Shown piece after piece: positions 9,873 to 21,384 of a stretch of DNA of 64,000 nucleotides. Source of the DNA: Serratia marcescens (GTDB taxonomy: Bacteria > Pseudomonadota > Gammaproteobacteria > Enterobacterales > Enterobacteriaceae); NCBI RefSeq assembly GCF_001902635.1, contig NZ_MJAO01000026.1, positions 1 through 64,000 on the forward strand. The letters run 5' to 3'. Within the stretch, counting starts at the first letter, position 1; every line of letters starts with the position of its first letter. The position numbers and the translations under genes are program-made. The notes beneath the pieces are model-generated. The model did no database searches. It was not told where the DNA came from and saw only the letters and a program-made list of their open reading frames with translations.

Positions 9873-12470
9873 GTGCTAGAAGAATACCGTAAGCACGTAG
9901 CCGAGCGTGCTGCTGAGGGCATCGCCCCTAAGCCGCTAGACGCCACCCAAATGGCCGCGCTGGTCGAACTACTGAAGAATCCGCCAAAAGGCGAAGAAGA
10001 ATTCCTGTTAGACCTGCTGATTAACCGTGTTCCACCGGGCGTCGACGAAGCCGCCTACGTCAAAGCAGGTTTCCTGGCGGCCATCGCCAAAGGTGAAGCG
10101 ACATCCCCCCTGGTTACCCCCGAGAAAGCCATTGAATTGTTAGGCACCATGCAGGGCGGCTATAACATTCACCCGCTGATCGACGCCCTGGACAGCGAAA
10201 AGCTGGCACCCATCGCCGCGAAAGCGTTGTCCCATACGCTGTTGATGTTCGACAACTTCTACGACGTGGAAGAGAAGGCCAAGGCCGGTAACCCGCACGC
10301 CAAGCAGATCATGCAGTCCTGGGCCGACGCCGAATGGTATCTGTCGCGCCCTGAGCTGGCGGAAAAGATCACCGTCACCGTGTTCAAAGTCACCGGCGAA
10401 ACCAACACCGACGACCTTTCTCCGGCGCCGGACGCCTGGTCGCGCCCGGACATCCCGCTGCACGCCCTGGCGATGCTGAAAAACGAACGTGAAGGCATCG
10501 TGCCGGATCAGCCGGGCAGCGTCGGCCCGATCAAACAGATCGAATTGCTGAACAAGAAAGGCTTCCCGCTGGCCTACGTCGGCGACGTGGTCGGCACCGG
10601 TTCCTCCCGTAAATCCGCCACCAACTCCGTGCTGTGGTTTATGGGTGACGACATCCCGCACGTGCCGAACAAGCGCGGCGGCGGCGTGGTGCTGGGCGGC
10701 AAGATTGCGCCAATCTTCTTCAACACCATGGAAGACGCAGGCGCATTGCCGATCGAAGTGGACGTGTCCGAGCTGAACATGGGCGACGTGATCGACGTTT
10801 ACCCGTACAAAGGCGAAGTGCGCAACCACGAAACCGGTGCGCTGATTGCCAACTTCGAACTGAAAACCGACGTGCTGCTGGATGAAGTGCGCGCCGGCGG
10901 CCGTATCCCGCTGATCATCGGCCGTGGCCTGACCACCAAGGCGCGCGAAGCGCTGGGTCTGCCGCACAGCGACGTGTTCCGCATCGCCAAGCCGGTTGCC
11001 GCCAGCAGCAAAGGCTTCTCGCTGGCGCAGAAAATGGTCGGCCGCGCCTGCGGCGTCGCCGGCATTCGCCCTGGCGAGTACTGCGAACCGAAGATGACCT
11101 CCGTCGGTTCTCAGGACACCACCGGCCCGATGACTCGCGACGAGCTGAAAGATCTGGCCTGCCTCGGCTTCTCCGCCGATCTGGTGATGCAGTCGTTCTG
11201 CCACACCGCCGCATACCCGAAACCGGTCGACGTGACCACGCACCACACGCTGCCCGACTTCATCATGAACCGCGGCGGCGTCTCGCTGCGTCCGGGCGAC
11301 GGCGTGATCCACTCCTGGCTGAACCGCATGCTGCTGCCTGACACCGTCGGCACCGGCGGCGATTCCCACACCCGCTTCCCGATCGGCATCTCCTTCCCGG
11401 CCGGTTCCGGTCTGGTGGCGTTTGCCGCGGCAACCGGCGTGATGCCGCTGGATATGCCTGAGTCTGTGCTGGTGCGCTTCAAAGGCAAAATGCAGCCGGG
11501 CATCACCCTGCGCGATCTGGTGCACGCCATCCCTTACTACGCAATCCAGCAGGGTCTGCTGACCGTAGAGAAAAAGGGCAAGAAAAACATCTTCTCCGGC
11601 CGCATTCTGGAGATCGAAGGCTTGCCGGATCTGAAGGTCGAGCAGGCATTTGAGCTGACCGATGCGTCCGCCGAACGTTCCGCCGCCGGTTGTACCATCA
11701 AGCTGGACAAGGCGCCGATCGAAGAGTACCTGAACTCCAACATCGTGCTGCTGAAGTGGATGATCTCCGAAGGCTACGGCGATCGTCGTACGCTGGAGCG
11801 CCGTATTCAGGGCATGGAAAAATGGCTGGCGGATCCGCAGCTGCTGGAAGGCGACGCGGATGCGGAATACGCGGCGGTGATCGACATCGATCTGAATGAG
11901 ATCAAAGAGCCGATCCTGTGCGCGCCGAACGATCCTGACGATGCACGCCTGCTGTCCGACGTGGCCAACAGCAAAATCGATGAAGTGTTCATCGGTTCTT
12001 GCATGACCAACATCGGCCACTTCCGCGCTGCCGGCAAACTGCTGGATCAGCACAAGGGCCAACTGCCGACCCGTCTGTGGGTGGCGCCGCCAACCAAGAT
12101 GGATGCGGCTCAGCTGACCGAAGAAGGCTACTACAGCGTATTCGGCAAGAGCGGTGCGCGTATCGAAATCCCTGGCTGCTCGCTGTGCATGGGTAACCAG
12201 GCGCGCGTAGCGGACGGTGCGACGGTGGTTTCCACCTCGACCCGTAACTTCCCGAACCGTCTGGGGACCGGTGCCAACGTCTATCTGGCGTCTGCCGAAC
12301 TGGCCGCCGTAGCGTCCCTGCTGGGCCGCCTGCCGGCGCCGGACGAGTACCAGACCTATATGGCGCAGGTCGACAAGACGGCGGCGGATACCTACCGCTA
12401 CCTGAACTTTGACCAGCTGGGGCAGTACACCGAAAAAGCCGACGGCGTGATCTTCCAGACCGCGGTTTAA
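9873..12470 (+). CDS. acnB: Aconitate hydratase B
   Basis: The 865-residue main TCA-cycle aconitase, which interconverts citrate and isocitrate through cis-aconitate using a 4Fe-4S cluster. It has the AcnB domain order with an N-terminal HEAT-like domain, then the swivel domain, then the three catalytic domains. Cluster cysteines are seen in [18 protein letters not shown] and GCSLCMGNQ. The start is GTG at 9873, preceded by GAGGAG, and gives exactly the E. coli length and N-terminus ([10 protein letters not shown]). The apo-protein is known to bind mRNA in E. coli. Confidence 0.98.
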   Translation: MLEEYRKHVAERAAEGIAPKPLDATQMAALVELLKNPPKGEEEFLLDLLINRVPPGVDEAAYVKAGFLAAIAKGEATSPLVTPEKAIELLGTMQGGYNIHPLIDALDSEKLAPIAAKALSHTLLMFDNFYDVEEKAKAGNPHAKQIMQSWADAEWYLSRPELAEKITVTVFKVTGETNTDDLSPAPDAWSRPDIPLHALAMLKNEREGIVPDQPGSVGPIKQIELLNKKGFPLAYVGDVVGTGSSRKSATNSVLWFMGDDIPHVPNKRGGGVVLGGKIAPIFFNTMEDAGALPIEVDVSELNMGDVIDVYPYKGEVRNHETGALIANFELKTDVLLDEVRAGGRIPLIIGRGLTTKAREALGLPHSDVFRIAKPVAASSKGFSLAQKMVGRACGVAGIRPGEYCEPKMTSVGSQDTTGPMTRDELKDLACLGFSADLVMQSFCHTAAYPKPVDVTTHHTLPDFIMNRGGVSLRPGDGVIHSWLNRMLLPDTVGTGGDSHTRFPIGISFPAGSGLVAFAAATGVMPLDMPESVLVRFKGKMQPGITLRDLVHAIPYYAIQQGLLTVEKKGKKNIFSGRILEIEGLPDLKVEQAFELTDASAERSAAGCTIKLDKAPIEEYLNSNIVLLKWMISEGYGDRRTLERRIQGMEKWLADPQLLEGDADAEYAAVIDIDLNEIKEPILCAPNDPDDARLLSDVANSKIDEVFIGSCMTNIGHFRAAGKLLDQHKGQLPTRLWVAPPTKMDAAQLTEEGYYSVFGKSGARIEIPGCSLCMGNQARVADGATVVSTSTRNFPNRLGTGANVYLASAELAAVASLLGRLPAPDEYQTYMAQVDKTAADTYRYLNFDQLGQYTEKADGVIFQTAV

Positions 12471-12491
12471 TTCAGCGTCAATTCCATGCAG

Positions 12492-12520
12492 CGGGGCCCT
12501 TTTCAGGGCCCCGTTTTTTT
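12492..12520 (+). terminator. Rho-independent terminator of acnB
   Basis: CGGGGCCCT-TTTC-AGGGCCCCG, a nine-base-pair stem, followed by seven T residues shortly after the acnB stop. Confidence 0.93.
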
Positions 12521-12582
12521 GTCATCAGAGTTCGCAACGTTTTTATTCCTGCGGCGAAAACATCCCGCACAAAGCCGGCCCG

Positions 12583-12876
12583 CTATTTTTTAAAGATTTC
12601 CACATGGATATCTTTGTGGTCGCTTTCTTTCCCCGTGGCGGCGACGATCCGGTAGAAGCAGTCTTGACTACTCAGTCCACTGAGCTCATTGCATTTTTTA
12701 TCAATGGCGGCGGCAAAGGCTTCCGGCCCGATGGTGGGCACGCCGGTTTGCTGGATGGAGAGATCGCCAAGTTTAGTGTAATTAGCTGATTCTTCTAGGG
12801 TAATTTGATTGGCGGCGAACGCCGATGCAGAGAACATTATGATGCTCAGTGCGATAATGGAAGTGATGTATTTCAT
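12583..12876 (-). CDS. Small exported DUF1471-like (YdgH/BhsA/McbA-type) protein
   Basis: A 97-residue protein with a clear Sec signal peptide (MKYITSIIALSIIMFSASAFA, cleavage expected after AFA). The mature part of about 76 residues includes GDLSIQQTGVPT and ends IHVEIFKK. Size, export and the fold-like pattern resemble the periplasmic DUF1471 stress proteins, but the match is only suggestive. Two cysteines (in KKCNEL and DCFYRI) could form a disulfide, which is unusual for that family. The ATG at 12876 was chosen over an upstream one because it places the signal peptide at the N-terminus. Function unknown. Confidence 0.7.
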   Translation of the reverse strand: MKYITSIIALSIIMFSASAFAANQITLEESANYTKLGDLSIQQTGVPTIGPEAFAAAIDKKCNELSGLSSQDCFYRIVAATGKESDHKDIHVEIFKK

Positions 12877-13349
12877 GGCACACATCCTGAGCGTGGTGAT
12901 AGGTATGAAGGAGGTGAAAACACCTCTGGCCGTTATCGAACACAATTCGACCTCCTTTATTTAAAAGCTAATAGATATTGGCGGGATGTCAATGCGGTGA
13001 AGAGCGACAGTAAATGAATAATGTGTTTGATTTAAAATGAAAATATCTATCCAGTTAAAGATAATGAAATACATCTTCACGGTCTTTACATGATTTAAAT
13101 GGATAGCGCGTTGCCCGTTGATGTTCGCAGATTTTTTCGCATGGTGAGTGCGCGCCGTGCGGCTTTTATTCTCTCTGATCCCTACCCTGATTGAGCGCGA
13201 TCCGCTGGCGTCTTCCCATCGCCGCCGCAAGCGGCTATATTGCGCGCCGCCGACGTTTTATTTTGCTGAGTTGCCAACTTTGCGAGCGCTCACTGAGTTA
13301 GCAATCAATTTATGTTTACACTAAGAGAAAGGGCTCAGGAGGGCATGCT
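12877..13349. other. Intergenic region between the DUF1471-like gene and yacL
   Basis: This stretch of about 470 bases is partly AT-rich and should hold the two divergent promoters. I see no repeat, RNA gene or further coding frame with support. Confidence 0.6.
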
Positions 13350-13712
13350 ATGGATTACGAATTTCTGCGTGACGTAACCGGTCAGGTGATCGTCAGATTT
13401 TCGATGGGGCATGAAGCGATTGGCCACTGGATCAACGAAGAAGTCAAAGGCGATTTCAACCTGCTGGACCGTATTGAAGCCGGTGCGGCCGAGGTGAAAG
13501 GCAGCGAACGTCAATGGCAGCTGGAAGGCCATGAATATACACTGCTGATGGATGGTGAAGAAGTGATGATCCGCGCCAATCAGTTAGAGTTCGAGGGCGA
13601 TGAGATGGAGGAGGGGATGAACTACTACGACGAAGAAAGCCTCTCATTCTGCGGCGTTGAGGATTTCCTGCTGGTGTTGAAGGCCTATCGTTCTTTCATG
13701 CTGAAGTACTAA
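13350..13712 (+). CDS. yacL: UPF0231 family protein YacL
   Basis: A 120-residue acidic cytoplasmic protein of unknown function, the same length as E. coli YacL. The conserved core includes [20 protein letters not shown] and the C-terminal [10 protein letters not shown]. In E. coli it also lies between acnB and speD. The ATG at 13350 follows AGGAGG with suitable spacing. No catalytic motif is evident. Confidence 0.95.
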   Translation: MDYEFLRDVTGQVIVRFSMGHEAIGHWINEEVKGDFNLLDRIEAGAAEVKGSERQWQLEGHEYTLLMDGEEVMIRANQLEFEGDEMEEGMNYYDEESLSFCGVEDFLLVLKAYRSFMLKY

Positions 13713-13717
13713 GTATT

Positions 13718-13742
13718 AGGGCGCGGTGTGCCGCGCCCTTTC
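13718..13742. terminator. Bidirectional hairpin between yacL and speD
   Basis: AGGGCGCGG-TGTG-CCGCGCCCT followed by TTT, placed between the convergent yacL and speD genes, where it could serve both strands. Confidence 0.65.
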
Positions 13743-13744
13743 CA

Positions 13745-14539
13745 TCACAAATGCGGGATGTTGCGGCCGTAATAGATTTCCTGCATCTCTTTCCACAGCA
13801 GAGCGGTGATCTGCTCGCGTTCGACGGCGTTCAGCGCTTTTTCTTCTGCGTTGAACAGGTAGTGCTTCAGATCGAAATCCTTCAACAACATCTTGGTATG
13901 GAAGATGTTTTCCTGATAAACGTTCACGTCCATCATGTGGTACAGCGACTTGATGTCTTCCGACATAAAGTTCTGGATCGAATTGATCTCATGATCGATG
14001 TAATGCTTCACGCCGTTCACGTCGCGGGTAAAGCCGCGCACGCGATAGTCCATGGTGACAATATCGGATTCCAGCTGGTGGATTAAGTAGTTCAGCGCCT
14101 TGAGGGGCGAAATCACGCCGCAGGTCGAGACTTCGATGTCGGCGCGGAAGGTACACAACCCGCCTTCCGGATGGCTCTCTGGATAGGTGTGTACGCAGAT
14201 ATGGCTCTTGTCCAGGTGCGCGACGACCGTGTCCGGCAGCGGGCCCGGATGTGCCGACGTATCGACGCCTTGCGGATCGATCGGCTCTTCGCTGACCAGA
14301 ATGGTGACGCTGGCGCCCTGCGGCTCGTAGTCCTGACGTGCGATGTTCAGAATGTTGGCGCCGATGATCGAGCAGGTTTCGCTCAGGATCTCGGTGAGCC
14401 GGTTGGCATTATACTGTTCGTCAATGTAGGCGATATAGCCGTCGCGGTCGTCTGCGGTTTTGGCGTAACAAATATCGTAAATACAAAAACTCAGGCTCTT
14501 GGTCAGGTTGTTGAAGCCGTGTAGTTTGAGCTTATGCAA
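13745..14539 (-). CDS. speD: S-adenosylmethionine decarboxylase proenzyme
   Basis: A 264-residue pyruvoyl enzyme that makes decarboxylated S-adenosylmethionine, the aminopropyl donor for spermidine. The self-cleavage site is the K111-S112 bond in [10 protein letters not shown]; Ser112 becomes the pyruvoyl group of the alpha chain. Length equals that of E. coli SpeD. It lies 25 bases downstream of speE on the same strand, so the two genes form the usual speED operon. Confidence 0.97.
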   Translation of the reverse strand: MHKLKLHGFNNLTKSLSFCIYDICYAKTADDRDGYIAYIDEQYNANRLTEILSETCSIIGANILNIARQDYEPQGASVTILVSEEPIDPQGVDTSAHPGPLPDTVVAHLDKSHICVHTYPESHPEGGLCTFRADIEVSTCGVISPLKALNYLIHQLESDIVTMDYRVRGFTRDVNGVKHYIDHEINSIQNFMSEDIKSLYHMMDVNVYQENIFHTKMLLKDFDLKHYLFNAEEKALNAVEREQITALLWKEMQEIYYGRNIPHL

Positions 14540-14564
14540 TTGGGGTCGCCTCCTTTCTTCCCGC

Positions 14565-15428
<864 letters not shown>

Positions 15429-15552
15429 GTGCGGGAAACTCCGTAATAACAGCCATGAAAAATCGGCGCAACATAATAGCTAACTCTGCCTGGCGATGCA
15501 CGGTTGACATTCAGACAGAGAAAGCGAGCGGAAGACGGGGAAGAGGGCGGGA

Positions 15553-15900
15553 TTAATTGGCGTAGGCCAACAGGCTCAGCGAGTCGCGCGCCAGTGATTT
15601 GCACTTTTTAGGCGTTGGAATGGCGATGCCGCTGAGATCGCGATAGCTGTCTTCGCCCAGCGCTTTCATATTAAAGCTATTGTAGTTGCTCAAATCCCAG
15701 CGGTTTTGCTGAGCGAAATACACAATGGCGCGCTTGATTTGCGCATTTGGCAAGTCGTTGTAGCCGCAATCATTTTTCAAATAAATAAATACCGCCGTCA
15801 GATCGGCCAGATCTTCCGCCTCGGATTCATTCAGCGCCAAACTGGTGTTGGAGAAGCCCAGCATCGCCAGCAACAGCATCGATAACGTTGTTTTTTTCAT
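15553..15900 (-). CDS. yacC: Exported small protein YacC
   Basis: A 115-residue protein with an N-terminal signal peptide (MKKTTLSMLLLAMLGFSNTS) ending near SLALNESEAED. The mature part matches E. coli YacC, of PulS/OutS-like type, with two cysteines (NDCGY and KKCKSL). Function unknown; pilotin-like lipoproteins are its closest named relatives, but no lipobox is evident here. Two adjacent ATG codons at 15903 and 15900 are both possible; the second gives the E. coli length. Confidence 0.9.
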   Translation of the reverse strand: MKKTTLSMLLLAMLGFSNTSLALNESEAEDLADLTAVFIYLKNDCGYNDLPNAQIKRAIVYFAQQNRWDLSNYNSFNMKALGEDSYRDLSGIAIPTPKKCKSLARDSLSLLAYAN

Positions 15901-16046
15901 CATGAAATAGGCCTGTTTGTTGTCAACTGACGTTACCACACTTGCCTGTAACGGCACCAAATTTTATTGCTTCCCGCCCGGTTGAACGCCCGTAGACGGC
16001 GCTCTCTTGATTGTGAGACATAGCTTAAAATAGCGCCAGGAATGGC

Positions 16047-16077
16047 TTGACCTTCCGCCAGGGGGAAGGTTTAGGCT
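16047..16077 (+). promoter_or_regulatory. CueR-type copper promoter of cueO
   Basis: The -35 TTGACC and the -10 TAGGCT are separated by 19 bases, the over-long spacing typical of MerR-family promoters. The spacer region holds the palindrome ACCTTCC-N7-GGAAGGT at 16050-16070, the CueR operator pattern of E. coli copA and cueO. This predicts Cu(I)-responsive activation of cueO. Confidence 0.93.
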
Positions 16078-16117
16078 GACGACGTTGAGTTATGTCACTG
16101 AGAAAAGGGAGTCAGCG

Positions 16118-17788
16118 ATGTTACGCCGTGATTTTATCAAATTGACCGCCGCGCTGGGCGCGGCGAGCGCACTGCCGTTATGGAGCCGTGCAGCCTGGGC
16201 GGCCGATCGGCCGGCCTTGCCGGTGCCCGCGCTGTTGACGCCGGATGCGCAGGGAAAGATTGCGCTGGCGCTGCAGGCGGGGGAAACCCGCTGGTTGCCC
16301 GGCGCCGCCACCAAAACCTGGGGATTCAACGGGGCGCTGCTCGGGCCGGCGGTGAAGCTGCAGCGCGGTCGGCCGGTGACGGTTGATATCAAAAACAATC
16401 TGGCGGAGGCCAGCACTGTGCACTGGCACGGCCTGGAGATCCCAGGCGACGTCGATGGCGGCCCGCAGGCGCTGATCAATCCTGGCGTCACGCGCACGGT
16501 GAAGTTCACCGTCGATCAACCGGCGGCCACCTGCTGGTTCCACCCGCACACGCACGGTAAAACCGGCAGCCAGGTCATGATGGGGTTGGCGGGGTTGGTG
16601 CTGCTGGAAGATGAAGAGAGCGCCAAACTGCCGCTGCCGACAACCTGGGGGCAGGACGATATTCCGGTGATCCTGCAAGATAAGCGGCTGGGCAAAGATG
16701 CACAGATCGAATATCGCCTGGACGTGATGAGCGCGGCGGTAGGTTGGTTTGGCGATCGTATGTTCACCAACGGCGCGCAGTATCCGCAACACCTGGCGCC
16801 GCGCGGTTGGCTGCGCCTGCGTTTCCTCAATGGTTGCAACGCCCGCTCGCTGAATTTGGCAGCCAGTGATAATCGTCCGCTGTACGTCATCGCCAGCGAT
16901 GGCGGTTTCCTGGCGGAGCCGGTGAAACTGACAGAGCTGCCGATGCTGATGGGGGAACGCTTCGAAGTGCTGGTGGATGCCTCTGACGGGAAAGCGTTCG
17001 ATATCGTGACGCTGCCGGTGAAGCAGATGGGCATGACGCTGGCGCCGTTTGATCAGCCGCTGCCGGTGTTGCGCATTCAGCCGTCGCTGGCCCAGGGCAT
17101 TAAAACCATGCCGGACAGCCTGGTGAAACTGCCGACGTTGCCCGCCACCACCGGCATCCAGGAGCGTTGGCTGCAACTGATGATGGATCCGCTGCTGGAT
17201 ATGCTGGGCATGCAGGCGCTGATGGCGCGTTATGGCCACCAGGCGATGGCCGGCATGAGCATGAATCATGGCGCGATGGGCGGCACAGACATGAAAGGCA
17301 TGGAGAAGGGCGGCATGCAGGGCATGGACCATGGCAACATGGGCAACATGGGCAACATGGGCAACATGAAGGGCATGGATCATGGCAATATGGCCGGTAT
17401 GGATCACGGCGGCGCGCAGGGCAAAGCCAAACCGTTCGACTTCAGCCACGCTAATATGATCAACGGCAAGGCCTTCGATATGACCAAACCGATGTTCGCC
17501 GCCAAACGGGGCCAGTATGAAAAGTGGACCATTTCCGGTGAGGGCGACATGATGCTGCACCCGTTCCATATTCATGGCACCCAGTTCCGCATCTTGTCGG
17601 AAAACGGCAAGCCACCGGCGGCGCATCGCAGCGGCTGGAAGGACACGGTGCGCGTCGAAGGTTGGCGCAGCGAAGTGCTGGTGCGCTTCGACCATCCCGC
17701 CAGCAGCGAGCATGCGTACATGGCCCACTGCCACCTGCTGGAGCATGAAGATACCGGCATGATGATGGGCTTCACCGTCGCCGATTGA
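16118..17788 (+). CDS. cueO: Periplasmic multicopper oxidase CueO
   Basis: A 556-residue copper efflux oxidase that oxidises Cu(I) in the periplasm. The twin-arginine signal peptide begins [20 protein letters not shown]. Copper-binding motifs are seen at [22 protein letters not shown] and [14 protein letters not shown] Met/His-rich insert (about residues 375-445) is expanded by a GNM repeat and is longer than that of E. coli. The ATG at 16118 was preferred over a TTG at 16085 because it puts the RR motif at the N-terminus. A CueR promoter lies just upstream. Confidence 0.97.
   Translation: MLRRDFIKLTAALGAASALPLWSRAAWAADRPALPVPALLTPDAQGKIALALQAGETRWLPGAATKTWGFNGALLGPAVKLQRGRPVTVDIKNNLAEASTVHWHGLEIPGDVDGGPQALINPGVTRTVKFTVDQPAATCWFHPHTHGKTGSQVMMGLAGLVLLEDEESAKLPLPTTWGQDDIPVILQDKRLGKDAQIEYRLDVMSAAVGWFGDRMFTNGAQYPQHLAPRGWLRLRFLNGCNARSLNLAASDNRPLYVIASDGGFLAEPVKLTELPMLMGERFEVLVDASDGKAFDIVTLPVKQMGMTLAPFDQPLPVLRIQPSLAQGIKTMPDSLVKLPTLPATTGIQERWLQLMMDPLLDMLGMQALMARYGHQAMAGMSMNHGAMGGTDMKGMEKGGMQGMDHGNMGNMGNMGNMKGMDHGNMAGMDHGGAQGKAKPFDFSHANMINGKAFDMTKPMFAAKRGQYEKWTISGEGDMMLHPFHIHGTQFRILSENGKPPAAHRSGWKDTVRVEGWRSEVLVRFDHPASSEHAYMAHCHLLEHEDTGMMMGFTVAD
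17333..17368 (+). repeat. Four tandem 9-bp repeats in the cueO Met-rich loop
   Basis: GGCAACATG occurs four times in a row and encodes Gly-Asn-Met units. Related imperfect copies lie on both sides. In-frame units can change copy number without breaking the gene. Confidence 0.9.
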
Positions 17789-18075
17789 TCGCGGCTCCGC
17801 GCTCATGTGGCGGCGCGCTCGCGTCGCCACCGCTTGGTTCAAGGAAAGGAAGCCGTTACCGGCCAGGCAGGGTGAACGGGACGTGTGAAAGGGTCGTTCA
17901 TCCTAATTACATCGTGGTTTACCGCGTGCTGGCTGCACATAGTGGAATAGTGGGTGTCCTCCACGCTCGTCAGGAATACCCTCAATAAGAAAAACTCCCC
18001 TGTCCGGGAGAGAGGCAAGTCGTAACGGCCTATGCTAAACTCTGCGCCTTTCTTCCGGCAACTGACCTGAATACT

Positions 18076-18612
18076 ATGAAACACACTGTAGACGTAATGA
18101 TTTCCGAGCAGGAAGTTAAGACCCGTATCGCCGAACTTGGCCGCCAGATCACCGAACATTACCGCGATAGCGGCAGTGATATGGTGCTGGTCGGGCTGCT
18201 GCGCGGCTCCTTCATGTTCATGGCCGATCTGTGCCGCGCAATCGAAGTGCCGCACGAAGTCGACTTTATGACGGCCTCCAGCTACGGCAGCGGCATGTCC
18301 ACCACCCGTGACGTGAAGATCCTCAAGGATCTGGACGAAGACATCCGCGGCAAAGACGTGCTGATCGTGGAAGACATTATTGATTCCGGCAACACGCTGA
18401 ATAAAGTGCGCGAGATCCTGGCGCTGCGTGGGCCGAAGTCGCTGGCGATTTGCACCCTGCTGGACAAACCTGAGCGCCGTGAAGTGCAGGTGCCGGTCGA
18501 ATATGTCGGCTTCTCGATCCCGGATGAATTCGTGGTGGGGTATGGCATCGACTACGCTCAGCGCTACCGCCACCTGCCGTACGTCGGCAAAGTGGTGCTG
18601 CTGGACGAATAA
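18076..18612 (+). CDS. hpt: Hypoxanthine phosphoribosyltransferase
   Basis: A 178-residue purine salvage enzyme that converts hypoxanthine (and guanine less well) with PRPP to IMP. The PRPP-binding motif [14 protein letters not shown] and the flexible-loop segment [11 protein letters not shown] are visible. The ATG at 18076 (MKHTVDVMI) gives the E. coli core length. In E. coli gcd lies between cueO and hpt; here only a 287-base gap without a gene separates them. Confidence 0.97.
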   Translation: MKHTVDVMISEQEVKTRIAELGRQITEHYRDSGSDMVLVGLLRGSFMFMADLCRAIEVPHEVDFMTASSYGSGMSTTRDVKILKDLDEDIRGKDVLIVEDIIDSGNTLNKVREILALRGPKSLAICTLLDKPERREVQVPVEYVGFSIPDEFVVGYGIDYAQRYRHLPYVGKVVLLDE

Positions 18613-18649
18613 TCGATTTGGGGCGCGGCAAGCCGCGCCCGCGGCGGGA

Positions 18650-19306
18650 TTATAAGCCTTTATCCTGCTTCAGTTTGGCTATCGCCTTGCGGTAGCCCAT
18701 TTCCAGGCTCTCGCGGCTGGTGGCCAGCACTTCCATGTCACGCAGGCGGCCGTCCTGAATGCCGTACACCCAACCGTGGATCATCACCTTCTGGCCGCGC
18801 TTCCAGGCGGACTGCATGATGGTGGAGTGACCCAGGTTGTACACCTGCTCAATGACGTTGATCTCGCACAGCATGTCAAAACGCTGTTCAGGCGGCAGTT
18901 CGCCCAGCAGCGAGCTGTGCTTGTACCATAGGTCGCGAATGTGCAGCAGCCAGTTGTTGATCAAACCCAGCTCAGGGTTTTCCACCGCGGCCTGTACGCC
19001 GCCGCAGCCCAGGTGGCCGCAGATGATGATGTGTTCGACTTCCAGCACATCCACCGCATACTGCACTACCGACAGGCAGTTAAGATCGGTGTGGATAACG
19101 AGGTTCGCCACGTTGCGGTGGACGAACAGTTCACCCGGCTCGAGGCCGGTCAAGCGTTCTGCGGGAACGCGGCTGTCAGAGCAACCAATCCATAAGAAGC
19201 GGGGCTTTTGCGCCTGGGCTAAACGTTCAAAAAATTCCGGGTCTTCCTGACTGATTTTGGCCGACCAGGCCTGGTTGTTGGCGATAAGCTTTTCGATTTC
19301 TTTCAT
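18650..19306 (-). CDS. can: Beta-class carbonic anhydrase Can
   Basis: A 218-residue zinc enzyme that interconverts CO2 and bicarbonate and is needed for growth in air. Zinc ligands lie in CSDSRVPAE and GHLGCGG. The ATG at 19306 ([11 protein letters not shown]) matches the E. coli start; an upstream in-frame ATG would add unrelated residues. The ribosome-binding site is weak. A hairpin (GGGCGCGGC-AA-GCCGCGCCC, 18621-18640) lies between it and the convergent hpt. Confidence 0.96.
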   Translation of the reverse strand: MKEIEKLIANNQAWSAKISQEDPEFFERLAQAQKPRFLWIGCSDSRVPAERLTGLEPGELFVHRNVANLVIHTDLNCLSVVQYAVDVLEVEHIIICGHLGCGGVQAAVENPELGLINNWLLHIRDLWYKHSSLLGELPPEQRFDMLCEINVIEQVYNLGHSTIMQSAWKRGQKVMIHGWVYGIQDGRLRDMEVLATSRESLEMGYRKAIAKLKQDKGL

Positions 19307-19516
19307 GGAGGTTATTGACCTGTAACGAACAGATTGCGTTGGAGTAATATAGGGCAAGCGTCACAATTTGGAAATCGGAACAGTGGTGCAGCCTCATTTT
19401 CCGCACGGATTCGACTCAGTGAAAACGCCGCCGATGCTAGGATTATCGTTAGCGTTTCAAGCCTCGCAAACAGGGGCGCGGCGGCATACTCATCGTCATA
19501 AGGTACTCTTTTACAT

Positions 19517-20440
19517 ATGAATTATGCACTGGAATTAGCGCAGTTGACCAAGACATACGCCGGCGGCGTCAAGGCGTTGCGCGGCATCGACCTGAACGTC
19601 GAGGCGGGGGATTTTTATGCCCTGCTGGGGCCAAACGGCGCCGGAAAATCCACCACCATCGGCATTATCAGTTCGCTGGTGAATAAAACTGCCGGCAGTG
19701 TGCGGGTGTTCGGTTACGACATCGATAAAGACATCGTCAACGCCAAACGCCAGCTCGGCCTGGTGCCGCAGGAGTTCAACTTCAACCCGTTTGAGACCGT
19801 GTTGCAGATCGTGGTGAACCAGGCCGGTTACTACGGCGTGACGCGGCGAGAAGCGATGGCGCGTGCGGAAAAATACCTCAATCAGCTGGATCTGTGGGGC
19901 AAGCGCAATGAGCGCGCTCGTATGCTGTCCGGCGGCATGAAGCGCCGTTTGATGATCGCCCGCGCGTTGATGCACCAACCGAAGCTGTTGATCCTCGATG
20001 AACCGACCGCCGGGGTGGATATCGAGCTGCGCCGTTCGATGTGGGGCTTCCTGAAAGAGCTGAATGCACAGGGCACCACCATCATCCTCACCACGCACTA
20101 TCTGGAAGAGGCGGAGATGCTGTGCCGCAATATCGGCATCATCCAGAACGGGGAGCTGGTGGAAAACACCTCGATGAAGGGGCTGCTGGCCAAGTTGAAG
20201 TCGGAAACCTTCATTCTCGATCTGGCGGCGAAGAGCCCGCTGCCGAAGCTGGAGGGCTACCACAGCCGCCTGACGGATACCTCTACGCTGGAAGTGGAAG
20301 TGATGCGCGAGCAGGGGCTGAACGGCCTGTTCGCCCAGCTGAGCGCACAAGGCGTTCAGGTGCTGAGCATGCGCAACAAGGCGAACCGCCTGGAAGAGCT
20401 GTTTGTCACCCTGGTTAACGGTAATGGAGAGAAAGCATGA
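19517..20440 (+). CDS. yadG: ABC-2 type transporter ATP-binding protein YadG
   Basis: A 307-residue ATPase with Walker A GPNGAGKST, signature LSGGM, Walker B LLILDEPTAG and the switch histidine in LTTHYLEEAE. It pairs with YadH. The substrate is unknown; the family includes drug and polysaccharide exporters. The stop overlaps the YadH start by four bases (ATGA), so translation is coupled. Confidence 0.95.
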   Translation: MNYALELAQLTKTYAGGVKALRGIDLNVEAGDFYALLGPNGAGKSTTIGIISSLVNKTAGSVRVFGYDIDKDIVNAKRQLGLVPQEFNFNPFETVLQIVVNQAGYYGVTRREAMARAEKYLNQLDLWGKRNERARMLSGGMKRRLMIARALMHQPKLLILDEPTAGVDIELRRSMWGFLKELNAQGTTIILTTHYLEEAEMLCRNIGIIQNGELVENTSMKGLLAKLKSETFILDLAAKSPLPKLEGYHSRLTDTSTLEVEVMREQGLNGLFAQLSAQGVQVLSMRNKANRLEELFVTLVNGNGEKA

Positions 20441-21207
20441 CGCGTTTGTATTGGGTGGCCTTGCAGAGCATCTGGGCCAAAGAGGTGAACCGCTTCGCGC
20501 GCATTTGGATCCAGACCCTGGTGCCGCCGGTGATCACCATGACGCTGTACTTCATCATCTTCGGCAACCTGATCGGCTCGCGCATCGGCGATATGCACGG
20601 CTTCAGCTATATGCAGTTCATCGTGCCCGGTTTGATCATGATGGCGGTGATCACCAACTCTTACGCCAACGTCGCGTCGTCGTTCTTCAGCGCCAAGTTC
20701 CAGCGCAATATTGAGGAACTGCTGGTGGCACCGGTGCCGACCCACGTGGTGATCGCCGGCTATGTCGGTGGCGGCGTGGCGCGTGGCATTTGCGTCGGCC
20801 TGCTGGTGACGGTGATTTCACTGTTCTTCGTGCCGCTGCAGGTGCACGCCTGGTGGGTGATTGCGCTGACGCTGTTGCTGACGGCGATCCTGTTCTCGCT
20901 GGCGGGGCTGATCAATGCGGTGTTCGCCACCACCTTCGACGACATTAGTCTGATCCCGACCTTCGTGCTGACGCCGCTGACTTACTTGGGCGGGGTGTTC
21001 TACTCGCTGTCGCTGCTGCCGCCGTTTTGGCAGGCGGTGTCCAAGCTGAACCCGATCGTCTATATGATCAGCGGCTTCCGCTACGGTTTCCTCGGCATCA
21101 ACGACGTGCCGCTGGCGTTCACCATGGCGGTGCTGGTGGCGTTTATCGCGGTGTTCTACCTGCTGTCCTGGTACCTTATCGAGCGCGGCCGCGGTCTGCG
21201 CAGCTGA
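20437..21207 (+). CDS. yadH: ABC-2 type transporter permease YadH
   Basis: A 256-residue inner-membrane permease with about six hydrophobic helices and the ABC-2 family pattern (TPLTYLGGVFYSLSLLPPFW near residue 190). It forms a transporter with YadG, whose gene overlaps it by four bases. Substrate unknown. E. coli yadI, which follows yadH there, is absent. Confidence 0.95.
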   Translation: MTRLYWVALQSIWAKEVNRFARIWIQTLVPPVITMTLYFIIFGNLIGSRIGDMHGFSYMQFIVPGLIMMAVITNSYANVASSFFSAKFQRNIEELLVAPVPTHVVIAGYVGGGVARGICVGLLVTVISLFFVPLQVHAWWVIALTLLLTAILFSLAGLINAVFATTFDDISLIPTFVLTPLTYLGGVFYSLSLLPPFWQAVSKLNPIVYMISGFRYGFLGINDVPLAFTMAVLVAFIAVFYLLSWYLIERGRGLRS

Positions 21208-21214
21208 TTGTACT

Positions 21215-21248
21215 GCGCCCTCGCTTTCCTGGCGGGGGCGCTTTTATT
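21215..21248 (+). terminator. Terminator of yadGH
   Basis: GCGCCCTCGC-TTTCCTG-GCGGGGGCGC followed by TTTTATT, starting just after the yadH stop. Confidence 0.85.
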
Positions 21249-21384
21249 GATTTAGCGCAGGCGGCGCGTAAATCAATAGAATCGCTCAAATAACCGCTAG
21301 TTCCCCGCTGTTCAAATCGTGCTATGCTGACGCTCCACATTTCCTTCACTTTTGTCATTACGCACTCGTAAGCAGAACAACATC

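Noticed and set aside
10140-12062. A 640-codon open frame antisense to acnB
   Set aside because: Shadow of acnB codon usage, with no start signal or domain.
17333-17368. Tandem repeats as a possible CRISPR array
   Set aside because: The units are 9 bases without spacers and lie in frame within cueO. No CRISPR array or cas gene was seen in the window.
16178-17842. A 554-codon open frame antisense to cueO
   Set aside because: The His- and Ala-rich product is the reverse reading of the CueO Met-rich region; cueO itself has clear motifs and a CueR promoter.
17789-18075. Possible remnant of gcd between cueO and hpt
   Set aside because: No similarity to glucose dehydrogenase could be seen in the 287 bases; gcd is simply absent at this place.
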